Below the pieces are notes generated by a model. That model did not search any database and was not told where the DNA came from. It worked only from the letters and a program-made list of their open reading frames with translations. A program made the position numbers and the translations under genes. Shown here piece by piece: positions 39,187 through 52,465 of a stretch of DNA of 64,000 bases (its first letter is position 1; each line of letters starts with the position of its first letter). The DNA comes from Polaromonas sp. P2-4 (GTDB lineage: Bacteria > Pseudomonadota > Gammaproteobacteria > Burkholderiales > Burkholderiaceae_C), in assembly GCA_024703855.1 (NCBI GenBank), contig CP087965.1, positions 752,001 to 816,000 of the forward strand, read 5' to 3'.

Positions 39187-40050
39187 ATGTCAGGCGCTGC
39201 AGTCCCTGTTGACCGCCTTTCTTCCCTGCTCGATCGATTTCGGGTGCGGGCCCATCTGTTTCACAGCGGGCCCCTGTGCGGGGTGACGCATTTCGCAGCC
39301 GAGCCGGGACGCGGCTTTCTCCATGTCTTGCGGCGCGGCAGCATGGTGGTCAGGCATAGTCCCAAGCACGGTGCGCCGCGCAAAGTCGTGGTGAACGAGC
39401 CGACGCTGCTGTTCTACCCCCGGCCTCTGGCCCATGACTTTCACAACGCACCCGAGGAAGGCTCGGACTTCATTTGCGCCACACTGGATTTCGACGGCGG
39501 GGCCAGCCACCCGCTGGCATGCGCATTGCCCTCGCTGGTGGTGCTGCCGTTGCGCGAGGTAGAAGGCCTGGATCACACCTTGGCGCTGCTTTTTACAGAG
39601 ACGGAGCGGCTGCGATGCGGACAGCGATTGCTGGCAGACCGGCTGTTCGAGGTACTTTTGTTGCAACTGCTGCGCTGGCTGCTGGATCACCCCGAAAAAG
39701 TCAGCCTGCCGAAAGGGCTGCTGACAGGTTTGTCGCACCCCAAGCTGGCCCGCACGCTGGTTGCCGTGCACGAACGCCCGGGCGAAGCCTGGACACTGGA
39801 GTTAATGGCGGAGCATGCCGGCATGTCCCGCAGCGCGTTTGCCGCGTCGTTCAAGGATCAGGTGGGCGAGCCGCCTGCGGAGTATCTGCTGCGGTGGCGC
39901 GTATCGATTGCGCAAAGCATGTTGCGCAGCGGACGGTCAATCAAGGCCGCGGCGGATGAACTTGGCTACGCGAGTTCGTCTTCATTTTCACGGGCCTTCA
40001 CGCAGACCGCAGGCGTGTCGCCGCGGGAATGGTTGCGGTTGGCAGCCTGA
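39187..40050 (+). CDS. AraC-family transcriptional regulator (cupin_6 type)
   Basis: Intact 287-residue frame. The N-terminal cupin-like sensing domain contains LFHSGPLCGVTHFAAEPGRG and LLFYPRPLAHDFHNAPEEGS. The C-terminal double helix-turn-helix reads ELMAEHAGMSRSAFAASFKD and IKAAADELGYASSSSFSRAF, followed by TAGVSPREWLR. It is divergent from the AhpD-like gene with a 118-bp gap, a pattern often seen for AraC activators of AhpD or oxidoreductase genes. Confidence 0.92.
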   Translation: MSGAAVPVDRLSSLLDRFRVRAHLFHSGPLCGVTHFAAEPGRGFLHVLRRGSMVVRHSPKHGAPRKVVVNEPTLLFYPRPLAHDFHNAPEEGSDFICATLDFDGGASHPLACALPSLVVLPLREVEGLDHTLALLFTETERLRCGQRLLADRLFEVLLLQLLRWLLDHPEKVSLPKGLLTGLSHPKLARTLVAVHERPGEAWTLELMAEHAGMSRSAFAASFKDQVGEPPAEYLLRWRVSIAQSMLRSGRSIKAAADELGYASSSSFSRAFTQTAGVSPREWLRLAA

Positions 40051-40081
40051 AATTGCTGGCGTTTCTGCCAGCCGCTAGGGT

Positions 40082-40624
40082 TTAGAGCCCCAACGCCTTC
40101 CATCCATCGTGACCCAGCTTTTCCAGCGTCGCAATGTTCTGATCAAAGATCGCCTCGGCCTCCGGAAAAGCCTCTACCGCCCGCTCCACACTCTCCTCGC
40201 GCAGCAAATGCAAGATGGCAAATGGCGCGCGGTTGGTGTAGTTGCTGATGTCGTCTGGCCCGGTGCCGTCAAACTGAAACTGCGGGTGAAAGCTGGCGAG
40301 TTGCACCACGCCTTCCAGCCCATGCTCGTCCACCACGCCTTCGGCGATTTCGAGGAAATCATTGAAGTCCAGGAAGTCTTCGAACAGCGTGGGGTGAATC
40401 AGCAGCGTGGTGTCGACCTCGCTGGCGGGCGTGGCCACCAGCAGGTCTAGCTCGCGGTCTAGCTCTTCGAGTAAATCGTCGGCGTGGCGGGCGTGGCTGA
40501 CGACCAGGCGAACCTGGTTCTTCACGTACACCGCCTTGGCAAACGGGCACAGGTTCAGCCCAATGACTGCTTTCTCTAGCCACAGCCGAGTTTTGGTCAG
40601 AACTTCATCATCCGTCATGGCCAC
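40082..40624 (-). CDS. DUF1415 family protein
   Basis: Intact 180-residue frame. The family signature is visible in KAVIGLNLCPFAKAVYVKNQ, TTLLIHPTLFEDFLDFNDFL, QLASFHPQFQFDGTGPDDIS and NRAPFAILHLLREESV. DUF1415 proteins are conserved in beta- and gammaproteobacteria; their function is not established. The GLNLCPFA motif suggests a functional Cys. Transcribed toward the AraC gene's end. Confidence 0.9.
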   Translation of the reverse strand: MAMTDDEVLTKTRLWLEKAVIGLNLCPFAKAVYVKNQVRLVVSHARHADDLLEELDRELDLLVATPASEVDTTLLIHPTLFEDFLDFNDFLEIAEGVVDEHGLEGVVQLASFHPQFQFDGTGPDDISNYTNRAPFAILHLLREESVERAVEAFPEAEAIFDQNIATLEKLGHDGWKALGL

Positions 40625-40681
40625 GCGACATCTCCCCGTTCGGACAAGGTCCGGCCGCGGAACCGGCTTTGCCGGGCCGCA

Positions 40682-40740
40682 GGCAGGGGTGGCCCCTCGG
40701 GGGGCAGGGAGCTACACGCAGTGAGCGACCGTGGGGGCAC
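40682..40740 (+). repeat. Dispersed G-rich repeat, copy C
   Basis: GGCCCCTCGGGGGGCAGGGA is followed by ACACGCAGTGAGCGACCGTG and GGGGC. It directly abuts the stop codon of ettA (40740-40742) and lies between that gene and DUF1415. It could act as an RNA hairpin at the end of the ettA transcript. Confidence 0.65.
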
Positions 40741-42399
40741 TATTTCAATGCCTTGAAACGCATGCGCTTGGGTTTGGCACCCTCTTCGCCCAGGCGTTTC
40801 TTTTTGTCGGCTTCGTACTCCTGGTAGTTGCCGTCAAAAAGGTCCACTGGCTGTCGCCTTCGGCGGCCAGAATGTGGGTGGCGATACGGTCCAGGAACCA
40901 GCGGTCGTGGCTGATGACCATGATGGAGCCGGCAAATTCGAGCAGCGCGTCTTCCAGCGCACGCAGGGTTTCCACGTCCAGGTCGTTGGACGGTTCGTCA
41001 AGCATCAACACGTTGCCGCCGGCAATCAGTGTTTTGGCCAGGTGCAAGCGCCCGCGCTCACCGCCCGACAGCGTGCCGACACGTTTTTGCTGGTCGCCGC
41101 CGTTGAAGTTGAAGCGGCCGGCATAAGCCCGGCTGGGCATCTGGAACTTGCCGACGTTCAGAATGTCGAGACCACCCGAGATGTCTTCCCAGACGGTTTT
41201 TTCATTGGCCAGATCGTCACGGTTCTGGTCCACAAACGCCATCCTGGCGGTGGAGCCAATCACCACTTCGCCGCTATCGGGCTTTTCCTTGCCGGCAATC
41301 AGCTTGAACAGCGTTGACTTACCGGCACCGTTGGGACCGATGATGCCAACGATGGCGCCGGCCGGAATGCTGAAGCTCAGGTTGTCGATCAGCAGGCGGT
41401 CGCCAAACGACTTGCTGACACCCTTGAACTCGATCACCTGGCTGCCCAAGCGCTCGGCCACGGGGATAAAAATCTCGTTGGTTTCCACGCGCTTCTGGTA
41501 TTCAAAATCAGACAACTCTTCAAAGCGCGCAATACGCGATTTGCTTTTGGCCTGTCGCGCCTTGGGGTTCTGCCGAATCCATTCCAGCTCTTTCTTCAGG
41601 GCTTTGGAGCGGGCTTCTTCGCCCTTTTGCTCTTGCAGCAGGCGCTCGCCTTTTGCTCCAGCCAGGTGCTGTAGTTGCCTTTCCAGGGGATGCCCTGGCC
41701 GCGGTCCAGTTCCAGAATCCATTCGGCGGCGTTGTCGAGGAAGTAACGGTCGTGGGTAATGGCAACCACCGTACCCGAGTAGCGCTGCAGGAACTGCTCC
41801 AGCCAGTCCACTGATTCGGCGTCCAGGTGGTTGGTCGGCTCGTCCAGCAGCAGCATGTCGGGCTTGGACAGCAGCAGGCTGCACAAGGCCACGCGGCGTT
41901 TCTCGCCACCCGACAAAACGCCGATCTGGGCGTCCCAAGGCGGCAGGCGCAGCGCGTCGGCGGCGATCTCAAGCTGGTGCTCGGAATCAGTGCCAGAGGT
42001 CGCGATGATGGCCTCCAGACGGGCCTGCTCGGCGGCCAGCGCGTCAAAGTCGGCATCGGGCTCGCCGTAGGCGGTGTACACCGCTTCCAGTTGGGCCTTG
42101 GCGGCAAATGCCGCACCCATACCCGCCTCGACACTCTCGCGCACGGTGTGCCCGGGGTCGAGCTTGGGTTCCTGCGGCAGGTAGCCGATGTTCAGGCCTG
42201 GCATCGGCGTGGCTTCGCCTTCAATTTCCTTGTCAAGCCCCGCCATGATCTTGAGCAGGGTGGACTTGCCTGAGCCGTTGACGCCCAGCACGCCAATCTT
42301 GGCACCGGGGAAAAAGCTGAGTGACACGTCTTTAAGAATTTGACGCTTGGGTGGCACGATTTTGCCGACCCGATTCATGGTGAATACGTACTGAGCCAT
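40740..42399 (-). CDS. ettA: Energy-dependent translational throttle protein EttA (ABC-F), two frameshifts
   Basis: ABC-F ATPase that binds the ribosomal E site and gates the first elongation steps according to ATP/ADP. The N-terminus MAQYVFTMNRVGKIVPPKRQ is diagnostic. Two ABC domains are seen: GVNGSGKST with LSGGEKRRVALCSLLLSKPD, and GPNGAGKST with LSGGERGRLHLAKTLIAGGN. The inter-domain arm contains KALKKELEWIRQNPKARQAK. Shifts near 41655 and 40852 are needed; the corrected C-terminus is KPKRMRFKALK. About 553 residues, the expected length. Confidence 0.93.
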
Positions 42400-42715
42400 C
42401 AGGATTAATCTCTAAAAAAGGGGGAGAACAAAAGAAAACGGTACCGCCAGGCATGCGCTGCTGTTAGCGGAAATTTTGGCGGAAATCTTTGCCGTGATTT
42501 TTACCGTAATAGGCAGATTATCGTTCCGTGCGACAATACTTGAGTTGCTGGCTCCAGTTGCCTTCAACATTTGGGCACATCTCGGGTTTACTTTTAGTAG
42601 CTACTTGTGATGTTTACAGCCCGACTTTCTGACCCCATCTGCCTTTGACTGGCGGGATGCTTTGCAAAAAAAGCTCCTAACAGGCCGATCTAAAGCACCG
42701 CACTGGTGCAATACC
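42400..42715. other. Divergent promoter region between ettA and rhlE
   Basis: 316 bp of lower-G+C, non-coding DNA. Near 42595-42612 a short palindrome AGTAGCTACT stands in TTTTAGTAGCTACTTGTGAT, reminiscent of small dispersed repeats of this bacterial family. No RNA gene is recognised. Promoters for both genes must lie here, but no clear -35/-10 pair was picked. Confidence 0.4.
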
Positions 42716-44450
<1,735 letters not shown>

Positions 44451-44837
44451 GGCCTGGTCGACGGTTCACTGCGTGGGCCGCCGCGCACCGCCCCGGCAAC
44501 ATCCCAAGCTGGTGGTGCACGTGGTGGATTCGTTCAGGGAATTCGCCGCCCCTCCGGTCGATGATATGTTCATTGCGCTGGGCACCACCCTCAAGGCGGC
44601 CGGCAGCCGCAACGCGCTGGCGAAAAAAATCGCACGGGTTGCGGCCCAATTGCTGGGCGGGCTGATTCCCGCCAACTACCAGGCCATTTCCGCGGACAAG
44701 GTAGCGCAAGCCCTGTTACGGGAAGTTGCGCAGCGCTGCGGCCCGCATGTCTTGCTGTCAGGCGAAATGCAAAGCGCCTGACCCCGAAAAAGCTGCCGTG
44801 CCGCGCAGGCAGCCACCGGGTCGTCTCACCCCGTCGT

Positions 44838-45580
44838 TCAAGCTGGCTTCAGCTGCCTGGCCGGCCCACTGAGCCTGGGCAGGCGGCGGCGCGAGCCGAG
44901 CACCAGTTCGATGTCTTCGCGTGCGCCGTCGATCAGCACCAGGATGGCTTTTTCTGCCTTCGCCGGGTTGCGGGCGATCACGGCATCGAGCACGGCGCGG
45001 TGCAAAGGCAGCGAGCGCACGGGTCCATCTTTTCTGCTGGTGGATATCTCGAAGCTGGTGCGCAGCAAGGCGCCGAGCGCCTTGCTCATCTGAATGACCA
45101 TCCGGTTGTGGGCCGCCCGCAGCAAACCCTGGTGAAACCGCAGGTCATAGGTAACGTAGTCGCCACCACCCTCCACCGCGCGTTTCATGCCGCCATAGGC
45201 CTCTTCAATCTCGGTGATTTCCTCTTCTGTTGCGCGTTCGGCGGCCATGCGTACCGCCGCGGGCTCAACCACACGGCGCAGTTCCTGCAGGTCACGCAAA
45301 AACTCGGGTGTGAACCCGGCCTTGGATTGCCAGGCGATCACGTCCGGATCAAACCAGTTCCATTCGGTTTCCGGCAACAGCGCGTGCCCACTTTGGGGCC
45401 CGTCGTGATCAGGCCCTTGGCGATCAGGGACTTCACCGCCTCGCGCACCACGGTGCGGCTCACGCCCAGCTCTTCACACAGGATGGGTTCGGGCGGAATG
45501 GACATGCCTGCGGCATAGCGGCCCGCGACGATGGCCTCGCCGAGATGGTCGACCGTGTTGCCGTGGACGTTCTTGATCAT
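44838..45580 (-). CDS. FadR/GntR-family transcriptional regulator, one frameshift
   Basis: The N-terminal winged HTH reads PPEPILCEELGVSRTVVREA and LIAKGLITTGPKVGTR. After a shift near 45378 the C-terminal FCD ligand domain follows (LPETEWNWFDPDVIAWQSKA, LRRVVEPAAVRMAAERATEE, DLRFHQGLLRAAHN). About 247 residues. The NWFDPDVIAW motif is usual in regulators of sugar-acid catabolism. It is the last gene of the leftward sugar-acid operon and the likely binder of the ATCATAYGAT palindromes at 52418 and 53478. Confidence 0.9.
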
Positions 45581-45592
45581 GGTGACGATCCC

Positions 45593-45975
45593 TCAGCCGC
45601 GCACAAACAGCGTGACCAGCGGGTCCGGACCGAGCTGGCGGCTCCAGTGCCCGTGCACCGCGGCATCAAAGGTGGCGCCTTCGGGCAGCAGATCGGCCGA
45701 ATAGAAATGCTGCCCCGGCTTGAAGACGCGCGAGACCCCGCCTTGCAGGCCGATCTCCATCTCGCCGCCCAGGATGAACACCCATTGCGCATGGGGTGAG
45801 CAATGGAACTGGCTGCGAAAGCCGACCGGGCTGTGACGCAACTGGTACCCCCCGAGGGAAAAACGGACGACAGCATGGCTTGTGGCGAGCCTTCGCCCAG
45901 TGCCAGCGGCTCCTCGTGGAATTTCGCGCGGCCATCGGTATCGGTATGGAGAATCACTTTGGTGAAAACGGTCAC
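45593..45975 (-). CDS. Small cupin-domain protein, one frameshift
   Basis: A GTG at 45973-45975 follows the strong ribosome site GGAGG (on the minus strand) and gives MTVFTKVILHTDTDGRAKFH and EEPLALGEGSPQAML. After a shift near 45870 the cupin core follows: GYQLRHSPVGFRSQFHCSPH, AQWVFILGGEMEIGLQGG and HFYSADLLPEGATF, with His ligands for a metal. About 127 residues. Probably a sugar-binding or isomerase-like cupin of the sugar-acid pathway; the reaction is unknown. Confidence 0.75.
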
Positions 45976-46010
45976 ATCTACCTCCGTTGCGCGGAATTTA
46001 AGGCGCTGGT

Positions 46011-47059
46011 TCACGCCAACTCCCTGTCGAAAACAATCTGGACTTTCATGGACTGGCGCTTGTCGCCAGCGAGTTTAAAGGCGTCTGTCGCCTGGTCAAA
46101 CGCCACAATGTTGGAAATCACGGGCCGGCCGTCGATCAGTCGCTGATTCAGAAAGGCCACGGCCACGGCGAACTCCGGATGGAAGCGGAAGGTGCCGCGC
46201 AGGTCAATCTCCTTGCCGACCAGTGTGTTGAGCGGCAGTGAGATGTTGCCACCCAGGCCGACGGTGACGATCACGCCCCGGGGCGCCACCACGTCAAGTC
46301 CGCCAACCAGGGCTTTCTCGCTGCCGGACGCCTCGAACATCACGTCGAAGAACCCCTTGTTGGCCGCGAAAGGCGCAAGGCCCTCGGGATGTTCCGCAAG
46401 GTTGATGGCCTGGTCGGCCCCCATTTTGAGGGCGCAGGCCAGCGGCAAATCGGCGATATCGACCGCGACAATCCGTGCCGCACCCGCGCGACGCAAACCG
46501 GCAATCAGCAACGCGCCAATCGGGCCGCAGCCGGTGACCAGGACGCGCTTGCCAAACACCGAGCCGGCCCGCGCAATGGCGTGCAAGCCCACCGACAACG
46601 GCTCCGCCAGCGCGGCTTCCGACAGGGAAAGGTCATCCGTCACCCGGTGCGCCTGGGCTGCGTCGATGACCAGGGTTTCATGAAACGCGCCCTGCACATG
46701 CGGAAACCGCATGGCGCTGCCGTAAAAGCGCATGTCCATGCAATGGTTGTGCAGGCCCTGCTGGCAGTAGCGGCACACGCCGCAGGGGCGCGAAGGTGAA
46801 ATCGCGATGCGCTGGCCAGGGCGAAAGCCGGTGACCTCGCTGCCAAGCGCCTCAATCACGCCGGACACTTCATGCCCCAGCACCATGGGCTCCTTGATGC
46901 GCACCGTGCCAAAACCGCCGTGCTGGAAGTAATGCAGGTCCGATCCGCAAATGCCGCCGAAGGCGAGCGCGCACCGCGCAGCTGCTGCGGACCGGGGGTT
47001 TCGGCGGCGCAGGCGTCAAGACGCAAATCAAGCGGGGCGTGGCAAACCAGTGCGCGCAA
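46011..47059 (-). CDS. Zinc-dependent medium-chain dehydrogenase, L-idonate 5-dehydrogenase-like, one frameshift
   Basis: MDR-family polyol/sugar-acid dehydrogenase. The start at 47059 gives MRALVCHAPLDLRL. After a shift near 46980 it reads VAFGGICGSDLHYFQHGGFG, IKEPMVLGHEVSGVIEALGS and the structural-zinc cysteines in RPCGVCRYCQQGLHNHCMDM. The NAD fold is VLVTGCGPIGALLIAGLRRA. The catalytic zinc ligands C (GICGSD) and H-E (GHE) are present. About 350 residues. With the next SDR it matches an idnD-idnO pair, oxidising L-idonate or a related hexonate to a 5-keto acid. Confidence 0.85.
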
Positions 47060-47089
47060 AATGTTCTCCCCAAAAAATGCGGGGACGAC

Positions 47090-47856
47090 TCACAGGGTGG
47101 CCGTCACACCGCCATCGACATAGAGAATATGGCCATTGACAAAGCTCGACGCATCGCTGGCCAGAAACACCGCCGCCCCGGCGAGTTCGGCCACCTCGCC
47201 CCAGCGCCGGCTCGGCGTACGCCCGGTCAGCCAGGCGCTGAACTGCGCATCGGCCACCAGCTTTTCGGTCAGCTCGGTTTTGAAATAGCCCGGGCCCAGG
47301 CCATTGACCTGGATGCCGAACGGGCCCCAGTCGATGGCCATGCCCTTGGTCAGCATCTTCACCGCGCCCTTGCTGGCCATGTAGGGCGCAATATTCAGGC
47401 GGCCCAGCTCGCTTTGCACCGAGCAGATGTTGATGATCTTGCCGCGTCCGCGCGCAATCATTTTCGCGCCACCGCCTGGCCCACCAGGAAGACGCTGTCG
47501 ACATTGGTACGCATGAGCTCATGCCAGTCTTCCTCAGGGAAGTCCTGCAGCGGCATGCGCTTTTGCATGCCTGCGTTATTGACCAGAATGTCGATGCCGC
47601 CGATGGCCGTTTCAATGTCGTCAACCGCGGCCTGAACGGCCGCCCCGTGGGTGACATCAAAACCACGGGTGTGCACCCGAAAGCCTTCGCTGCGCAAGCT
47701 GGCCGCCGCCTGTTCGAGCTTGTCGGCGTTGCGCCCATTGAGCACCAGTGCAGCGCCGGCCTGGCCCAGACCGCGCGCCAGCGCCAGGCCGATACCGCTG
47801 GACGACCCGGTCACCAGCGCCAGCCGTCCGTCGAGTCTGAATGAATACGCGGACAT
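47090..47856 (-). CDS. SDR oxidoreductase, gluconate 5-dehydrogenase-like, one frameshift
   Basis: Classical SDR with the cofactor motif LALVTGSSSGIGLALARGLG, NNAG in DILVNNAGMQKRMPLQDF, and the catalytic Ser and YxxxK in ICSVQSELGRLNIAPYMASK. A shift near 47462 separates VGQAVARK from MIARGRGKIINICSV. The closing ASDASSFVNGHILYVDGGVT is standard. About 255 residues. Gene order and similarity to IdnO suggest reduction or oxidation between 5-keto-D-gluconate and D-gluconate. Confidence 0.85.
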
Positions 47857-47864
47857 GGCCCGCC

Positions 47865-48935
<1,071 letters not shown>

Positions 48936-48953
48936 CTGGCTGCCCCTTCTTGC

Positions 48954-49804
48954 TCAGCTCTTGACAGCACGGCCGTGAGGCCGGACACCATGTAGCGCTT
49001 GAATGTGTAATAGATTGCCGCCGGTGGCAGCGCGTAGACGAAACCAGTGGCCATCAGCAGTTCCCAAGGCGAGTCATCGGCGGCCAGGAAGTTGCCAAGG
49101 GCCACTGCCAGCGTGAGATCGGTTTCGTTGGACAGCAGCAGGAAGGCATAGAGGTACTCGTTCCAGGCCAAGAGCAGCGCATAGGTGCCCACCGCCACCA
49201 TGGACGGCACCATCAGCGGCAGGTAGACCAGACGGAACAGCTGCATGGGCGAGGCGCCGTCGATGCGCGCGGCCTCGTCCAGCTCGTACGGCAGTTTGTC
49301 GGAAGCTTGCTTGAGCACCCAGATGCAATACGGCGATGCTATCGTCACCATCGCCAGAATCAGCGACCACTGATTGTTGAGCAGGCCGTAGTTGGACATG
49401 GTCCTGTACATCGGCACCGCCAAAAAAGCTGCCGGGATGAAATAGGTGAACAACGCCAGATTCATCACCGTGCGGCCACCGCGCACTTTCAGCCGGCTGA
49501 TCGCAAACGCAGCGGTGGTGGCCACCACCAAGGTAATGGCGCCCACGGCCACCGCGATCAAGAGCGAGTTGCCCAGTTGGGTCCAGAAGTGATTCAGGTA
49601 GAAATGCTTCTGGAAAAACACCGTTTCAAAGTTCTGCAAGGTCGGCTCCTTGGGCCACAGCCGCCCGGAGGTGGCCGAGTCCTTGGAGGAGATCGCGAAC
49701 AGGAACAGGTGGTAGACCGGGATGATGGTCCACAGGAAGACGGGGATGCCAATCAGCAGCAGCTTGGCTTCGGTGGTGACGGTTTTAAGGCTGATGGGTT
49801 TCAT
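48954..49804 (-). CDS. Carbohydrate ABC transporter permease (MalG/UgpE type), frameshift at the C-terminus
   Basis: Six predicted membrane helices, beginning with LLLIGIPVFLWTIIPVYHLF. The EAA coupling loop is LPYELDEAARIDGASPMQLF, which contacts the ATPase. A missing base near 48980 alters the last residues; corrected, the protein ends GLTAGAVKS with the stop at 48954-48956. About 284 residues. The gene follows the other permease with a dispersed repeat in the gap. Confidence 0.9.
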
Positions 49805-49840
49805 TTCGTCCTCCGACGAGCCGCCTCTAAGAGGGCGAGC

Positions 49841-49886
49841 GCCCCCTCGGGGGGCAGCGCAGTACGCGCAGCGACAAGCGTGGGGG
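49841..49886 (+). repeat. Dispersed G-rich repeat, copy D, between the two permease genes
   Basis: GCCCCCTCGGGGGGCAGCGC is followed by AGTACGCGCAGCGACAAGCG and TGGGGG. It is the closest relative of copy A in the TAXI gene: the two share GGGGGGCAGCGCAGTACGC and GCGACAAGCGTGGGGG. The stop of the upstream permease gene touches it at 49888. Confidence 0.8.
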
Positions 49887-49887
49887 T

Positions 49888-50765
49888 TCATTTAGACAGT
49901 CTCTTCATCATGAAATACACCAGCGGCAGCACCAGCGGCAGCGCCACCACGATGGAGGCCATGGCCAGGTCGATCTGGTCCAGGCGCAGATAGCGGATAC
50001 CCAGTGTCGCCATGACATGGGTCAGATCGGCAGGGCCGCCGCCCGTCAGCAGATACACGCTGTTGAAATCGCCCAGGGTCCAGATCATCGACAAAATGGT
50101 CGAGGTCAGATACAGGGTGCGCATCGACGGCCAGGTGATGAATTTGAACTTTTGCCAATTGGTGGCACCGTCCACCGAAGCCGCTTCTGTACTGCTCGGC
50201 TGGAATGGCCAGCCGCCCGGCAATCAGAATCAAGGTCCAGAAGGGCAGCGACTTCCAGATATGCATCAGCATCGAGAAAGACAGCGCCAGCGTCGGGTCG
50301 TTCAGCCAGTTGGGACCGTCCAGGCCTGTGAGCTTGAAAATGATGGTATTGACAACGCCCCACTCGGGGTTAAGTAAGAAACGTACCGACAAAATGGTCG
50401 GTATCAGAAGGCACTGCCCAGGGCAGGATAAACAGTAGCGAGAGGGCTTTGATCCACCAGCGTGTCTGGATGAAAAAGCCCGATAGCACCATGGCAACGA
50501 TCATCTTCAGATTGATCGCTACGACTAAAAAAATCACGGTATTGATCGCCGTGCGAAAGAAAATCGGGTCGTCAAATAACTTGACATAGCTTTCGGGATG
50601 GCGCGCCAGCCATAGCCCGTAACCCACCGGGTAGAGCACAAAGACCACAAACACCAGCAGGTAGGGCACGACAAACAAACGCCCCCAGAACTCATACTGG
50701 GAAAGCGTGCGTTGCGCGGATGCTGGCGTTGGTGCTGGCGCTGGTAGTGAAACGGCTGCAGTCAT
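49888..50765 (-). CDS. Carbohydrate ABC transporter permease (MalF/UgpA type), two frameshifts
   Basis: The N-terminus MTAAVSLPAPAPTPASAQRT leads into hydrophobic helices (LFVVPYLLVFVVFVLYPVGY and others). Shifts near 50400 and 50190 join LLFILPWAVPS to ILSVRFLLNPEWGVVNTIIF and the EAA loop AEQYEAASVDGATNWQKFKF. It ends LPLVYFMMKRLSK. About 292 residues. It pairs with the permease encoded at 48954-49804 in one membrane channel. Confidence 0.88.
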
Positions 50766-50769
50766 GATG

Positions 50770-50951
50770 CCCTCACCCCTACCCTCTCCCGCAAGCGAGA
50801 GAGGGAGTCATGCAAAATCCTGGCGGCCCCTCCCCGCGAGCGGGAGAGGGCGTTAAGTCGAATTCGGGCTGCCCTTCCCTGCGAGCAAGCGCAGGGGTTT
50901 GAATTCTGTATTTCACCCTCTCCCGCATGCGGGAGAGGGTGGGGGCGAGGG
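50770..50951. repeat. Composite palindromic repeat (three hairpins) between permease and binding-protein genes
   Basis: Three hairpin units: CCCTCTCCCGCAAGCGAGAG near 50781-50805, CCCCTCCCCGCGAGCGGGAG at 50826-50850, and CCCTCTCCCGCATGCGGGAG near 50916-50940. The outer two carry CCTCACCCC and its inverse GGGGGCGAGG, so the block is an inverted repeat overall. Similar CCCTCTCCCG...CGGGAGAGGG palindromes are widespread in proteobacteria. It probably forms an RNA structure that tunes binding protein versus permease expression. Confidence 0.75.
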
Positions 50952-50964
50952 ATATGCCGCATGC

Positions 50965-52342
50965 TTAGTTCGCCACAACCTTGATCGCGCGATCATTTCG
51001 TCGACGGCCTTGTCGGTCGGGACTTTCTCATTTAAGACACGGTTCATGGCCTTGGCCCAGACGTTTTCGTTATTCAGCACCGTGAACTTGTAATTCTTGG
51101 TGAATTCAAACGGCGTGGTGCCTGCCATGAACTGGTTGTACACCACCAGGCGATGTGGATCGCCTTTCCAGAAAGGGGCTTTGTTGCGCCGCTTTGGTTA
51201 CGGGGAACCAGCGGCCCAAAGAGCCTTCCACATACGGCGTGAGGTTGGCATCGTCGAGCATGAAGGCGACAAATTTCTTCGCAGCGTCTTTGTTCTTCGC
51301 CGCCTGGAAGATCACACCGGTCTTGACCGCCGCGCGGTACGTCATCTTCGAGCCATCTGGCTTGTTCGGGAACGCTGATGTCGCGATCAACTCGGTGTAG
51401 TTCTTCTTGGCCGTGGCGCGCTGCGCCTCGGTAAGCGCGGCATTGGTCGAAGCGTCGAGCTGCGTCGCAGCAATCGAGATGGTGGCGTTATGGGTCAGCG
51501 CAATGGTCTTGTTGGCAAAGGCAACGTTGTTGTCCGGGTCCTTCCAATTGGTCGCCGACGGCGGCGTACAGCCCCTGGAATAAACCGCTGTGTAGTCGGT
51601 TAGCGCGTTGATCAGACCCTGGCGCACGGCCGGATCGTCAACCAGCAGCTTGCCCGAGTCATTGACCAGCTTGACGTTGTAGGCATCCATAAAGGTCAAG
51701 AACGAGAAGAATGAGTCGCTCGAATCCACGCCCATCGGGAAACCGGTGCCAAAGGCCCGGTTGCCGGTTTTCTGGCGATACCCTGCCTGCACCTTGTCGC
51801 ACCAGAAGCTCCAGTAGCCCTTCCAGTCCTTCGGGATGTCGGACTCTTTGAAACCAGCATCGGACAACATGTCCTTCCAATACTGGATGTGCATGGTCTG
51901 CTGTTTGATCGGGAAGGCGTAATAGGCCCGCTTCTGGGTTACGTTATTCAGCAAAAACGTGGTCGACAGTGCCGACGGCTCGAACTTGGCGCGCATCGGG
52001 TCAATGATGCTGCTCACGTCTTCGAGCTTGCCCTCATAAGCCCATTTGGCTGTCACCTGGAAGTCATACACGTCACCGTACGCGACATCGGGCGGATTGC
52101 CCGCATCCATCGCGGCGACCGATTTCGGAATCATTTCCTGGGGCGCGTATAGCGACAGTTCGATTTTGATCTTGGGATTTTTAGCCTCAAACTTTTTGAT
52201 GGCCGCAAACAGCGCATCGTCTTCGGCCTTGTAAAAACCCTTGCCCCACCAGACGGTGAGCTTTTCCTGCGCCGCAGGCCTGCCCGGCGGTGACCATGCC
52301 AGCCGCGACCATCGCGGTGGCGAGAATTGTCTTGAATTTCAT
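50965..52342 (-). CDS. Carbohydrate ABC transporter substrate-binding protein, frameshifts at both ends
   Basis: The start at 52342 gives the signal peptide MKFKTILATAMVAAGMVTAG. After a shift near 52270 the mature protein reads KLTVWWGKGFYKAEDDALFA, then MIPKSVAAMDAGNPPDVAYG and YYAFPIKQQTMHIQYWKDML, the pattern of family 1 extracellular sugar-binding proteins. Shifts near 51185 and 50990 lead to VVYNQFMAGTTPFEFTKNYK and the end IKVVAN. About 458 residues. It is the first gene of the transporter operon, with the likely operator at 52416 upstream. Confidence 0.88.
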
Positions 52343-52415
52343 TTGACGTGTCTCCTGTGCAGATTAATTGTTGAACTCACGAAAAAAACAAGGCCTCAAC
52401 CCCTGACGCCCGTTG

Positions 52416-52430
52416 TTATCATATGATGAT
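52416..52430. promoter_or_regulatory. Candidate FadR-type operator 1
   Basis: TTATCATATGATGAT contains the perfect palindrome ATCATATGAT (52418-52427), about 75 bp upstream of the binding-protein gene. A one-mismatch copy, ATCATACGAT, is found at 53478-53487 before the divergent dehydratase. The FadR/GntR gene at the operon end is the obvious candidate to bind both. Confidence 0.5.
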
Positions 52431-52465
52431 TAGCCGCCCGCATTTCTATGGAAAACCCGAATCAC

